This document shows, piece by piece, positions 1-10,247 of a DNA stretch of 64,000 bases. How positions within the stretch are numbered: position 1 is the first letter of the stretch; every line of letters begins with the position of its first letter. The notes under the pieces are model-generated. The model did no database searches, was not told where the DNA came from, and was given only the letters and a program-made list of their open reading frames with translations. Origin of the DNA: Halicephalobus mephisto. Lineage: Eukaryota > Nematoda > Chromadorea > Rhabditida > Panagrolaimidae. Both the position numbers and the translations under genes were made by a program. The stretch is from NCBI GenBank assembly GCA_009193035.1, contig SWDT01000144.1, forward strand, positions 1-64,000, written 5' to 3'.

Positions 1-202
1 CAACCAATGCACAAGTCTTTTACTTCAACCGCAGCTTGGTTGGTGAGTCCAGCCTCCTCTGAACGAGAACCTTGTGCTTTATTCATACATTGGTTATCAG
101 ACATGTTTATGGCATAAATATAATAAGTCTACAGTCTTCTGCTGGACAACAAAGTCTAAACAGTGCATCCACCACAGACTAACATCACTCTCTAATACGA
201 CA
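1..202. repeat. Dispersed repeat family R1, copy 1 (runs off window start)
   Basis: About 200 bases match 3281-3486 in direct orientation with scattered substitutions, from CAACCAATGC through ACAGTCTTCTGCTGGACAAC to the CACAGACT region. Bases 76-100 are present in the second copy as their exact reverse complement. No long reading frame is shared, so it is a non-coding repeat or the tail of a larger element. The left end is outside the window. Confidence 0.8.
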
Positions 203-213
203 GGTTAAACTCT

Positions 214-470
214 TGAATGTGTAGGTATGAAAGACGGAATTAAACCGTCAATGCCTAGAAAGAAAACATAAAGTTCCACCCAGTCAGTCGACGCCTGGGA
301 AATGAGACTAGAGTGTCAAAGAGTCAGTGTTTGAAAAAATCCAACTCTAACCTAATCTGAGTTTGACTTCGGTCAAACGAGGACCTTTTTTCTCTTGTTC
401 TATGCTTATGCTAAATAAACAAGCTTAAATTGCTAACGGTAGGAATCAATAGTTTTCCACCTAATCATGG
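214..470. repeat. Dispersed LTR-like repeat R2, copy A
   Basis: The segment matches 19476-19735 over about 250 bases in the same orientation. Shared blocks include CCCAGTCAG, GACGCCTG, GAGTTTGACTTCGGTCAAAC, ATGCTTATG and AACAAGCTTAA. Both copies hold a perfect 7-bp stem closed by a TTCG loop (here 361-378) and, shortly after, an A-rich AATAAA-like stretch. That arrangement would suit a solo LTR or the 3' end of a transcribed element, but I see no coding region, primer-binding site or target duplication, so the class is inference. Confidence 0.6.
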
Positions 471-1687
471 AGTTTCAAGATTTCGTACCATCGACATTTT
501 CCTGATAACCACAACATCAACTACAAATTCAAGAAAAAGCTAGATAAATAAATGATTGGATCAAAACCGGACTCCAGCTTTACGGTGCGATATCTATTGT
601 CTAGACATTTGTGTCCCAAACCAATAACACTACGACAAATACGAAGAATAATATCAGTTTATGCATTGTGATCACTAATAGCAAATATTCGATTAGGTTA
701 TGAAATCATTATTTCTTGTCAGATGTAGTCTTTCAAGCTTATTGTGAGATGCCAATAATATCTAAATATTGTTCATATTTATTGTGAAATAAAACTTATA
801 ACAACTGCTGAGGAATCATATTCTTGTTATTGAAGTAGAAAACGTCAATTGTGGATTTCTTTTATTCCCAATTGAACCCATCGATATGAAGGAAGGGTAT
901 GCAATTTTGGGACAGAAATATCACATAATCTATAAAATATAATTCCTTCCTAAAGTTTATTAAAAATTCATTACCAAAAATAAATTTTGAGTCTCAGAAA
1001 CAGGTGATTAACACGTTATGTTTTTTAAAAAGTTATTTTGGTTATTTTCTGATTCCAATAATAATTTTTAAAAAAGCATAGGTATAATCGTAAGATAATG
1101 AATGTTCATTAGGTATCTGTCAAGGAGTTGCAGAAGAATTGTAAGTGTTCATGTTTTTTATCATATTATGTTTAATTTATCCAGTATCTTGTTAGAGAAG
1201 AATTTGTCCAAATATAGGCAAGTTAGAGAATGCATTTTCGTAGCAAAATTCCCTCACATCCTTAGGATTCACACACTGGAGTATAAGCAGTGTTATTAAT
1301 AGTTGCATTGTTTAGTTGTACTACTAGTTAGCCCCCCATTTTCCCTCTTATATTCAGTGTACTGCTACTGTTATTTGTTCACCAAAGATTATTAAACATT
1401 AGTCTTTCACTATTTGTATTATAACATATATTGAGTTATTCTATGAAATCATTACTGTGAATAATATCTTCTTCTATTCCCACCTTCATTTGTTCCTCAA
1501 TAATGATAAATTCCATCTTGTGGTAGATTGTTTTGAGTGGAGCTAGACAGCGACTTCATTTTAATGCAATGGCTAGTCACAAACTCATTTCTAATTCTAC
1601 AGGTGTAATTTCAGGTTTATAAAATCAGAAGTTAATAAATTTAGAATTATTTTATGGTTGCAAGAATTTACGTGCGAACTAACCGTC
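471..1687. other. Intergenic, no gene recognised
   Basis: AT-rich sequence with only short chance frames (the longest about 65 codons at 1102-1299, no family resemblance). It precedes the Srh pseudogene and may contain its former promoter. Confidence 0.6.
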
Positions 1688-3023
1688 ATGACGTCTCCTG
1701 TATTAACTTTGGATGCGCTGACTGGATATTACTGGAGACTCCAAATAAACACTGCAACTAATCTCTTTGTGAATTCGATTTGCATTTACTTAATCCTGAA
1801 ACACAGTACCGCAGCTATGAAAAATTACAAATATTACATGCTCTATAATGTGGTGTCTACAATGGTTATGGATTTCCATATTACTTGCTTTCACGGATTA
1901 TTAATTTTGTTTCCATATCCCTTAAGTTGTTGGACTTTGAAGTACACAAAGGTTTATTATTATAATGCTTTCAGTTACGTAAGTTCAAGTTAAAATTAAA
2001 AAAAACTAACAATAATTTAGGACATTATCCATTTTACCTTGAGTTCTACTGGATTGTCTGTCTTGATCGGCTTCCTCTACCGTTACTACTCTCTCCGGAA
2101 CAATGTACAATTCTTCCACACTAAAAAAGTTGCTTGCATCATTGCAGTTTCTGTTATTATTTATCCTCTGCAGTTCTAATCAACTTTTATTATCCTTCAG
2201 TATCCTGAAGGCTATATTAATGATTATTTGACTAAAATGTATCCGGAATTTCACCATATTTACTCTATATAACTTGTTCAGGTTATTATAATGACACTTT
2301 AACTTTAGCTTCTTTCTCAATTGCGGGAGCTATGGTTTTAGTTTTAATTGTTGGAACTTCTTGTGTCATTCTTGCTGTTATCAGTTTTAGATTGTTACAA
2401 TCTGTCAAAAAGTCCCTAACGAAAGCCACCTATGCTCTCCATAAACAGTTTCTCATCACTTTGTGTTTTCAAATAATTATTCCAATTGCCTGCTTAGTGA
2501 TTCCGACTTGTACCTTATTTGGGACTATGCTTGCTGGATCGGAGAACATGTCTTGTAAGTAAAATTTTAAAAAACAATAAAGTTTGAAAGTTAATGCATA
2601 TCGTGAAGTGATTTTCTTCGAATGCAATCTTTCTATTATAACTAGCGTTATGTATGAACAATATGAATTTTGTTAAAGCATCTACAGTAATATATAACAT
2701 TTAAATATTTTTTTAAAATATGTTGTAACATAAATACAAAATATTTTCTGAAAACAGAGTTTCGATGATTCACTGTAAGTTACGTTTTCCACAGGAATTT
2801 GCACCATGATCCACTCGTATTTAATTTTAAAATTATTTCAGCTTGGTCGGAGATTCTGATTCACATATTTACTCTGCACGCTACTTTGAACGGCCTACTA
2901 ATCATATTTTCTATCAAGCCATACAGAACAGCTCTGAAGAAGTTCTTCAAGATCAAGGTTAAGGAGCCCGTAATTATCGCTATTTCCATGACAGCTGTGA
3001 ATCCATCAAATATTAATAATTAA
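1688..3023 (+). pseudogene. Serpentine receptor, Srh-like, probable pseudogene
   Basis: A 7TM chemoreceptor related to the three Srh-like genes at 4.1, 6.4 and 22.5 kb. The apparent exons are 1688-1978, 2021-~2554 and 2842-3023. The first begins with ATG and carries TM1-TM2; the second carries a YRYY motif after TM3 and the KATYALHKQFLI stretch before TM6; the last has TM7, an SIKPYRTALKKF tail and a TAA stop. In the middle exon an in-frame TAA follows IYPLQF (about 2177), and near 2270 the frame must shift to resume the receptor. No GT-AG intron of reasonable size removes both lesions. It is the only Srh-type locus of the group on the + strand. If functional it would be a membrane odorant receptor; the lesions argue against that, though an assembly error is possible. 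Confidence 0.7.
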
Positions 3024-3280
3024 ACGACATGACTTTTAAAAATGAGTTGACAAGATATTTTATAAATATAATTATTCATTTCATCAATGTATTAAAACTT
3101 TGTTTTGTTAACAACGTGAATCTGAAGACTAGTGAATGCTCATTTTCATACAACAATGAATATATTTGTGGAACATTTTAGTAGACTATTTAATTACTGT
3201 AAACACTAGAGACAGAAATATACCAATGGGTTTAATAGAATTGCATGGTTCCGCCCAACCGGCCGGTGTTTTTAAAGGCA

Positions 3281-3486
3281 CAACCAATGCGCAAATCTTC
3301 TACTTCAACTGCAGCTTGGTTGGTGAGTCGAGCCTCCTCTGAACGAGAACCTTGTCTGATAACCAATGTATGAATAAAGCACATGTTTATGGCATAAATA
3401 TAATAAGTCTCTACAGTCTTCTGCTGGACAACAAAGTCTAAACAGTGCATCCTTCACAGACTTTAACATCATTTTTTACTACGACA
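3281..3486. repeat. Dispersed repeat R1, copy 2
   Basis: Direct-orientation copy of bases 1-202, lying just downstream of the Srh pseudogene. The 25 bases at 3356-3380 are the exact reverse complement of bases 76-100 in copy 1, while the flanks on both sides remain collinear. Confidence 0.8.
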
Positions 3487-3689
3487 AGAAATTACAGTTT
3501 ATCAAGTATATCTATCCGAAAGAATATGCATTAAAGTATTATTCATGATTGTAGATGTAATAAATTGATAGAAAATTATATAGGAATATAAAGTTATTTT
3601 TCATTGTTTGCAAGGACATAAAGGCTAAATTAAAACGCGAGCATATTTGGTGCTTCAAAACTTTTATAATGTAATTTAAATTTCCACTA

Positions 3690-3900
3690 TTTATAGAGTG
3701 AAAATTCATATTTGAACAGATCTGTTCCTAAAATCTTTAAAAGTTATGTAATGTGAATGAGAATAAAACTACAAAGGTTTAGTCAAAAGTTAATCTTTTG
3801 AAACTACTTCTTGTTGCATCAACTCGAATTAAATCATTAATTTGGAAACACTGCATTCCCCCGCTTTATCAACAGATTAAAACAACATAAGCAAAATGAA
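3690..3900. repeat. Upstream-module repeat R3, copy 1
   Basis: Resembles segments at about 5900-6290 and 8185-8545. Shared landmarks are CAAAAGT followed by CTTTTGAAA, TTGGAAACACTGCA and CCCCCGCTTTA. In the third copy this module lies directly upstream of the CAP-domain gene. Copy 1 is the most diverged and is not followed by a recognisable CAP reading frame; the srh gene ending at 4146 is beyond it on the opposite strand. Confidence 0.6.
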
Positions 3901-4145
3901 AAACTGAAAGGCCATCCCGATTGTTATTGTTAAAGAATTATTAAAAAATGATATAAAAAGTTATTTTGACAGAGATATAATTCATTTAAATAAGAACAGA
4001 ATTTTAATATTTCTCGAAATTCTTAAATTAATTTCAATTAATGTGAATGCAACAAATCAATTTTTAACTGCTTACGTGTTCCACTATTAGCACAGCAAAA
4101 ACTCGACAAAAATAACTGCATTTATCAATAAGACGATTTATATGT

Positions 4146-5233
4146 TTAAGTTAGAGTTTCAATTCTACTAATGTGGGAACTTCTGATTGTGTTGGTTTTC
4201 TGTAGAGATACATCTAGAGATCCTTTGATTCCACAAGAAAGGAAATTGATTATCGCCATACGATATGGTTTAATTATGAGGATCATCAATATTGCATTTC
4301 CGGTGCTGTGGATTGCAATGACCTGGAAGCCTACTAAGGATGCTACTGAAAATCAAGAATTATATCCAATTCTAAAAATGAAAATCCACCTTTCATTTTC
4401 CGGATGTTAAGAATCATCATTCCATACAACGTGATGCATGGAATGGTGATGAAAATAAATGGGATTACACATTGAAGAAAGAGAGCAACCAGAAGTTGCT
4501 TGTGTAGTCTGAATGTAGCTCTAGACATCATTGTTCTTTTCTTTATCAATTCGGTGTATGTTTTGTAACTGTAAAATGTGATAACAATAAATCCAACTAG
4601 AATTTCAGCTCCTGCAGTCAAATAGTAGAGCGAAGTAGTCGTTGAATAAATCAGACTGTTACAAGGCTCTGTAACGTAGAGTTGAAGCATTTCCGGAGCC
4701 TCTCGCCTTATAAATGACAGAGTCACATTCCTCTCCGGTATACTCACAATCAACAAAGCTGCTGCAGGAATCGGATAAATGAAAGGAACAACAGCCATGA
4801 GAACTCTAGCCCATATAGTGTCCATCCATTCCATCTTCTCAGATATTACTCTATACCGATACACAATCCCATATACAATAGTCATTCCTTGGAAAGAGAG
4901 GAACCAATGTATCACGATGAACTGAATCATTTGACCCCAAACATAACCCCAGTGTCGACTCCAGACACCTGCAGCACAGAATCCTGGGACTGGGAAAGTT
5001 GGAAAAGGGGCAGCAATGAAGCTCAAGTGAAAGTCGAAGAAAGCAGTTGTTAGTTGGATGGCCAACAAATACCATTTATACACCCCCATGTCCTTTGTTG
5101 AGTGAAACAAAATACAGTATATAGCGAGCATGGTGAACATAATACAAATAATAGTGTTGAAATGTAGTCGAACTGCATAATTAGTTAAATCATCAGAACT
5201 GTAAGTATCAAATTTTGATTCTACTGCTGCCAT
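4146..5233 (-). CDS. Serpentine chemoreceptor, Srh-like (B)
   Basis: Two exons, complement(4390..5233, 4146..4345), give about 347 residues, the usual length for Srh receptors. The ATG chosen starts MAAVESKFDTYSSDDL, which lines up with the N-termini of the paralogues at 7463 and 23592. Seven hydrophobic segments are visible. Family landmarks are an HSTKDMGVYKWYLL stretch after TM1, FPVPGFCAAGVWSRHWGY before TM3, GIVYRYRVISEKMEW after TM3, ATFRLHKQLLVALFLQ before TM6, and a KPYRMA motif after TM7. The short intron follows KMK with donor GTGGAT. Srh proteins are G-protein-coupled receptors of the Str superfamily, expressed mainly in chemosensory neurons; the ligand cannot be read from sequence. 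No lesions seen. Confidence 0.85.
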
Positions 5234-5899
5234 GATGTTTACAGCCAATACATTTCTTAATATCAAATGTTTAGAACCAACTACAGCTCGATTTACAGTG
5301 GCCTAGATATCTGTTTAGAATCCCTAAAGAACTTAATGAAGAATTCTTTAACCGAAAGAAACGGAAACGTATTTAAAACTTCATATATCACACGTCGGGG
5401 AACTTGAAAAAAGTGAACACTATGTACTCTGTCATTTTCATGTTGTCGGATATATAAACTTTATGAATAAAAATAAACACTACCAGATCAGGAAGAGAAA
5501 AGCGGAAGAAAAGTTTTACTCCTTTTTTAACAACTTGTTTACCTCTCAGCTTGGCCTTCAATCTATTTGGATAATAGTACTGGTGTTTTCAGTTAGGATT
5601 ACGGTTTTTAAGAAGTGGTATTTATAATTAAGTCAAGTTTTTGCAATGATTAAATTTCCAGCAATGCTACCAAACAAGGAAAACTTAAACAAAAATTTAC
5701 GGATATTTGGATTATCTCAATTTAAAGGGATATTTATTGATACTGTATGAAAGATTATAAATATATGCTTTAAATGTGCTAAAAGAATAGTATTTATATC
5801 AAAATGTAGACTTTTTTAACTACACCGACATAAAGGAAAATTTAAAAGTGTATATTGGTGCTCGGTTATTTAAAAATGCAATTGTATAAATTTAATTTC

Positions 5900-6290
5900 C
5901 TCCATAAATATGATCAACACTTGTAATTCAAAACATCTGTTTCTAAGATATCCAATAATTGTTTTGTCGGAGTGAAACGAAACTACAAAAGTTTGATCAA
6001 AAGTCGGCCTTTTGAAATTATTTCCTTTTGTGTTGATGAGAATTGAATGATTTATTTGAAAACACTGCAATCCCCCCGCTTTACCAATAGATTGCAATAA
6101 AACTATCAGTTGCAATCAAAAATTCTAAAAATTATTGGACTGGCATTGTCACGAGGTTACAAAAACATTGTAAAAATAAGCACGTTTAAAAAAATTTGTT
6201 TTATTTCAATTACAATTAAATTCAGATATTTTCAAAAATATTTTGATTATTTTTAATAAATTTCTTCTTTTATTACAGCTAGAGGAATTC
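5900..6290. repeat. Upstream-module repeat R3, copy 2, with CAP-gene 5' remnant
   Basis: Closely matches 8185-8545, which is the region upstream of and including the first codons of the CAP-domain gene at 8504. Shared strings include TAGATTGCAATAAAACTATC (one base different in copy 3), GCACGTTTAAAAAAATTTG and TTTTTAATAAATTTCTTC. The similarity runs into the signal-peptide codons and then stops, and here the ATG is lost. It is a truncated duplicate of the CAP gene's 5' end lying between two Srh genes. Confidence 0.65.
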
Positions 6291-6386
6291 TATATTAACT
6301 TGATAAATTAAACATTAATTATCCTCTGCTTTCTAATAATGTCATAGTTAAAATTAGGTTAAATATAATTCACCAAAAATGAATCT

Positions 6387-7463
6387 CTAATTTACAGCTG
6401 GAATTCCACTGATATGGGAATTTATAGCTACAGCTTTTTGTTGCAAAGATGGCTTTACAGGTATTTTGATTCCACAACGAAGAAAATTAAGTACTGCCTG
6501 ACGATATGGCGTAATCGTCATGATCATCACCAATCCATTCCCGCAACTGTGGATTGCCATAATTTGGAAACAAATCAAAGATGCCACTAAAAACAGATAT
6601 TTCTAAACTTCTAATAAACAAAACTTGCCTTTCATTTTCTTGACATGCAATAACAATATTATATACAATGTAATACATGGGATGATAATGAAAAAAAATG
6701 GAACGAAAAATTGGAAGACGAGAGAAATCAGCAGTTGCTTCTGCATTCTGAAGGAGGCCTCGGAGAGGAAATGCTTCTTCTTCAGCAAATCAGTATAAGT
6801 CATGAGGCTGAAAGATATATTCACGCAACATAGGATTAGGACTTCAGTCCCGGCAACCAGAAAATAAAGCGAGGCTGTAGTTGAATAGACAATACTGTTG
6901 CAAGGTTCTGTGGTATAGAGTTGAAGCATTTCCGGAGCCTCCTGGCTTATAAATGAAAGAATCACATCCTTATCTGATATGCAGGCAATCAGCAAAGTTC
7001 CTGCAGGAATCGGGTAAATGAAAGGAAGAATAACTATAAGAATTCTACCCCAAGTAGTGTCCATCCATTCCATCTTTTCGGAAATTACTTTGTATCGATA
7101 CATTATCCCATAACTGATTGCCATTCCTTGGAAGGAAAGGAACCAATGCACAAAAATTACTTGAACTATTTCACCCCAGACATAACCCCAGTGTCTACTC
7201 CAGATCCCTGCAGCACAAAACCCCGGAATAGGAAAGGTTGGGAAAGGAGCGGCAATGAAGCTGAAGTGGAAATCAAAGAGAGCAGTTGTCATCTGAATGA
7301 CCAACAAATACCATTTATACACTCCCATGGCCTTCGTTGAGTGAACCAAAATACAGTAAACAGTAAGGATATTGACAAAAAGACAGATAACAGTATTAAA
7401 GTGAAGTCGGATCTCATAAGCAGTCAAATCATCAGCACTATAAGTATCGTGGTTCGTGTTCAT
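6387..7463 (-). CDS. Serpentine chemoreceptor, Srh-like (C)
   Basis: Two exons, complement(6629..7463, 6387..6586), give about 344 residues. It is a close paralogue of the gene at 4146-5233, sharing HSTKAMGVYKWYLL, FPIPGFCAAGIWSRHWGY, GIMYRYKVISEKMEW and a TPYRQAVLNF tail. The ATG starts MNTNHDTYSADDL. The intron after KMK must use a GC donor (G|GCAAGT) and the acceptor CTGTTTTTAG: the nearest GT, two bases on, would put TM7 out of frame. Role as for the other Srh proteins: a predicted plasma-membrane chemoreceptor with unknown ligand. It lies in the same orientation as gene B with about 1.15 kb between them, consistent with tandem duplication. Confidence 0.85.
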
Positions 7464-8062
7464 CTCTTCGTTACACTTGTACAAGAAACAACTCTGCTTA
7501 AGTTAGATATTGGAAATCAAGTGTAGTTCAAACTATTTTTATCAAATATATCCAGAATCCGTTTCTCCCGTTTATTTAAGAATTATCTAAAAGAGGGAAA
7601 TTGAATATAAATATAAGATTTTACATGTCTCATATCGAGAAAATGACAGAAAACCCTCCCATTTCCCAACTAAATTTCCGATAACCAACTTAAGAAAATT
7701 CGTTTTTTACTTCCTTATTGTAATTTCAGTAGGTTGTAAAATTAAATATAATTCTAAACTAATTACACCCCCTTAATGATTTCAAGAAAAATGATGAGAA
7801 AGTCATATATATACAACTATCATTTTATGGATTGTATGAATTGCTTCAATCCAGAAAATTAGTGACCAAAATTGGATTACAAGTTTTAAATACATGCTTA
7901 TATTACATCAGAATAGTGGGAAGTTCGTGTCAAAACACCAACTTACGTGGAATTACTTCCTTGATTGGTTGCTATAACATAAAATTGAATAAATTCATAA
8001 GAGAAATGTTACTGCTTGACTGTATAAAAATTTCACTTTAGAAAGCTCAGTTTTAACTATTC
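7464..8062. other. Intergenic between Srh C and CAP gene
   Basis: Upstream region of Srh C. It contains one 69-codon chance frame (7832-8041, +) with no family resemblance, and leads into the inverted repeat at 8063. Confidence 0.5.
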
Positions 8063-8130
8063 CAACAATTTGTAGATTTTGGAATATTATATACTGTTTG
8101 AATCAGCATTCCAAAATCTACAAATTGTTG
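8063..8130. repeat. Perfect 23-bp inverted repeat (hairpin)
   Basis: Bases 8063-8085 are exactly reverse-complementary to 8108-8130, with a 22-base loop. The transcript of either strand would fold into a 68-nt hairpin, the size of a pre-miRNA, although the perfect arms are also what a small foldback element leaves. No terminal target duplication is evident. Confidence 0.75.
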
Positions 8131-8184
8131 AAATTGTTACAACTAAGTCTCTTAATGTAAGAGTGAAGTTTAAAGCCTTTCTAT

Positions 8185-8503
8185 AAATGTTTCCAATTAT
8201 GAATGTTGATCTATTCCTAAAGCATTCACTGATAGGTTTGTCGAAGGGCAAATTTATCTATAAAGATTTGACCAAAAATTAAAGTTCTTCTTTTTGTATT
8301 GATGAGAATTGAATGATTTATTTGGAAACACTTCAATCCCCCGCTTTACCAATAGATTACAATAAAACTATCAGTTACAATCAAAAATTCTAAAAATCAT
8401 TTGATTGTCATTGTCACGAGGTCACAAAAACATTGTAAAAACAAGCACGTTTAAAAAAATTTGTTTTATTTTGATTACAACTGATTTTAAATATTTTTTG
8501 AGA
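8185..8503. repeat. Upstream-module repeat R3, copy 3 (likely CAP-gene promoter)
   Basis: Third copy of the module at 3690 and 5900. It ends at the ATG of the CAP-domain gene, so its conserved blocks (CCCCCGCTTTACCAATAGAT, ATTGTCACGAGGT) are candidate regulatory sequence for that gene. The transcription start is not identifiable. Confidence 0.5.
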
Positions 8504-9343
8504 ATGCTTCGGTTATTTTTAATGAATTTCTTCCTTCTTACAACTGTGGGAACAAAGTCTGGAGAGAATAATCAAACTATTAACTACCTTCTATTTCCGA
8601 CTGTCGAAAAAATTGCGCCAGAATCTGAAATCAGAAAAGTCTCCGGGATCCTTGATGACAGTATTTCTAGATCTGCAAAGTTCTTCAAAAAGAGTTCTAA
8701 GTCTGATTCTTCTCAAAAAACAAACTGCCAAGACACAGGAGCTCCCTTCACCGAATCTGAACGTCAGATCTTCCTCGACAAACATAACGCTTACAGAAGT
8801 CAACTTGCCTTGGGTCAATCTCAATTCCCTGACGGCAGTTTTGCTTCTTCGGCTGCGAACATGGTCAAAATGACCTACAGTTGCGATCTAGAAAAAATAG
8901 CCCAAAATTGGACTAACAACTGTAAGTTCGAACATTCTCCACCGCCCTACCGTAATGCTGGGGAGAATATTTATGCTTTGTACACTGGAACTAATGGGAA
9001 CTGGAGAGAAACGATTATTTCTGAACCTAGTGATGTGTGGTGGGCTGAACTCAAGAAATATGGAGGAATTACGCAAACCAACGTCAATCTAACCTGGGAT
9101 GTGTTCAGTAAAGGAATCGGACATTGGTCTCAGATGGCTTGGGCAGCATCCACAACTATCGGATGTGGGTGGACAGAATGCCCTCAGGGCAATGGAATGG
9201 TTATGCACCTGGTCGTCTGCAACTACAGACCGGCCGGGAACTTCCTCAATGAAAACATTTATGAAATCGGAAATCCGTGCTCTAACTGTAACCAACTTCC
9301 CAATTCTCAATGTGAAGTCAATACTGGACTCTGCCTCACTTGA
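8504..9343 (+). CDS. Secreted CAP/SCP-TAPS domain protein
   Basis: Intronless frame of 279 residues. The ATG at 8504 is preferred over the longer frame because it begins a clean signal peptide (MLRLFLMNFFLLTTVG). A polar linker of about 80 residues precedes the CAP domain, which starts at FLDKHNAYRSQLALG. Diagnostic elements are GENIYA, a GHWSQMAW motif, CGWTEC, and HLVVCNYRPAGN; the C-terminus holds a cluster of four cysteines. In nematodes these are extracellular proteins of the VAP/SCL group, produced in glia, intestine or secretory cells; their biochemical roles are mostly unsettled. An aborted copy of this gene's 5' end lies at 5900-6290. Confidence 0.9.
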   Translation: MLRLFLMNFFLLTTVGTKSGENNQTINYLLFPTVEKIAPESEIRKVSGILDDSISRSAKFFKKSSKSDSSQKTNCQDTGAPFTESERQIFLDKHNAYRSQLALGQSQFPDGSFASSAANMVKMTYSCDLEKIAQNWTNNCKFEHSPPPYRNAGENIYALYTGTNGNWRETIISEPSDVWWAELKKYGGITQTNVNLTWDVFSKGIGHWSQMAWAASTTIGCGWTECPQGNGMVMHLVVCNYRPAGNFLNENIYEIGNPCSNCNQLPNSQCEVNTGLCLT

Positions 9344-10247
9344 CGAAACTAAAATAACATCGTTCAGAATCCAATAAAACCCTGAGGCAATTCATATATC
9401 CATTCGTGTATTATAACTAAAAACACTAAACAAAAATATCAAACTTTGAATTATTTCTATTTGTTCAAGTAATCGAAAATAAACATTTTTAAATAAAATT
9501 TAATAAAATAATTTTTTCATATATGAATTGTGATTTCAGTAATGATTTTTTTATATCATTGTATTTTTGTTTAATAGAAATTTTCCCCACTTCAATTAGA
9601 TCCGAAAATGAACTTGTTTATGGTTAAATATTAAAATAAATGAAATATATTTGTGATCAAGTGGATAATCTTAGATCCTCGTATTTTTGTGTTTTTTGAA
9701 CAAAAGTGAACATAACAAGCAACGAAAACAATATTTAAAATGGAAATTTCAGTATCGTGTAGTTCGTTTTTGAAGATAATTGGATTTCGCAGTGTTTATA
9801 TAAAATTTAATTTTTAGTCAACATAAGGAAATATTTATTATAGCAAGCGTTGTTAGTTTTCGATTTTCTAATTAATTCAATTCAAATTCTTTGATTTTCA
9901 AGTTCGAATTCAAACTTTTCGACTTTTGAACTAGAACAATTCGAAATCAACAGCTCTGGTTACGACCGTTAGGAAAACTGTCGATTTTTCAGAACTTTTG
10001 ATTTTCAAATTAGTTCAATCCGAACTTCCCATTTCCGGATTAGTTCTAGTCCAAAACTTGAAAGTAAACATATCCGAATATACCTGACATTAAACACCCA
10101 TCTATTCAAATATCATATACGTTAAAAACTTCTTTCCCTGCCAAATTCAATGAGTTTGTTAACTTCCCATTCAAATTACTAAATGTAATATTATTAAACA
10201 ATTTACCGAAAATAAACTTTTCCACATAAAATAAATCTAACAATTAC
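9344..10247. other. Intergenic between convergent CAP and lag-1 genes
   Basis: AT-rich. About 9855-10070 consists of a degenerate TTCGAA/TTTTCGATTTT-type low-complexity repeat; a similar texture recurs at about 30310-30360. No gene is recognised. Confidence 0.6.

Noticed and set aside
7128..7526. Plus-strand frames opposite Srh C
   Set aside because: Antisense shadows of a receptor exon with no domain resemblance.
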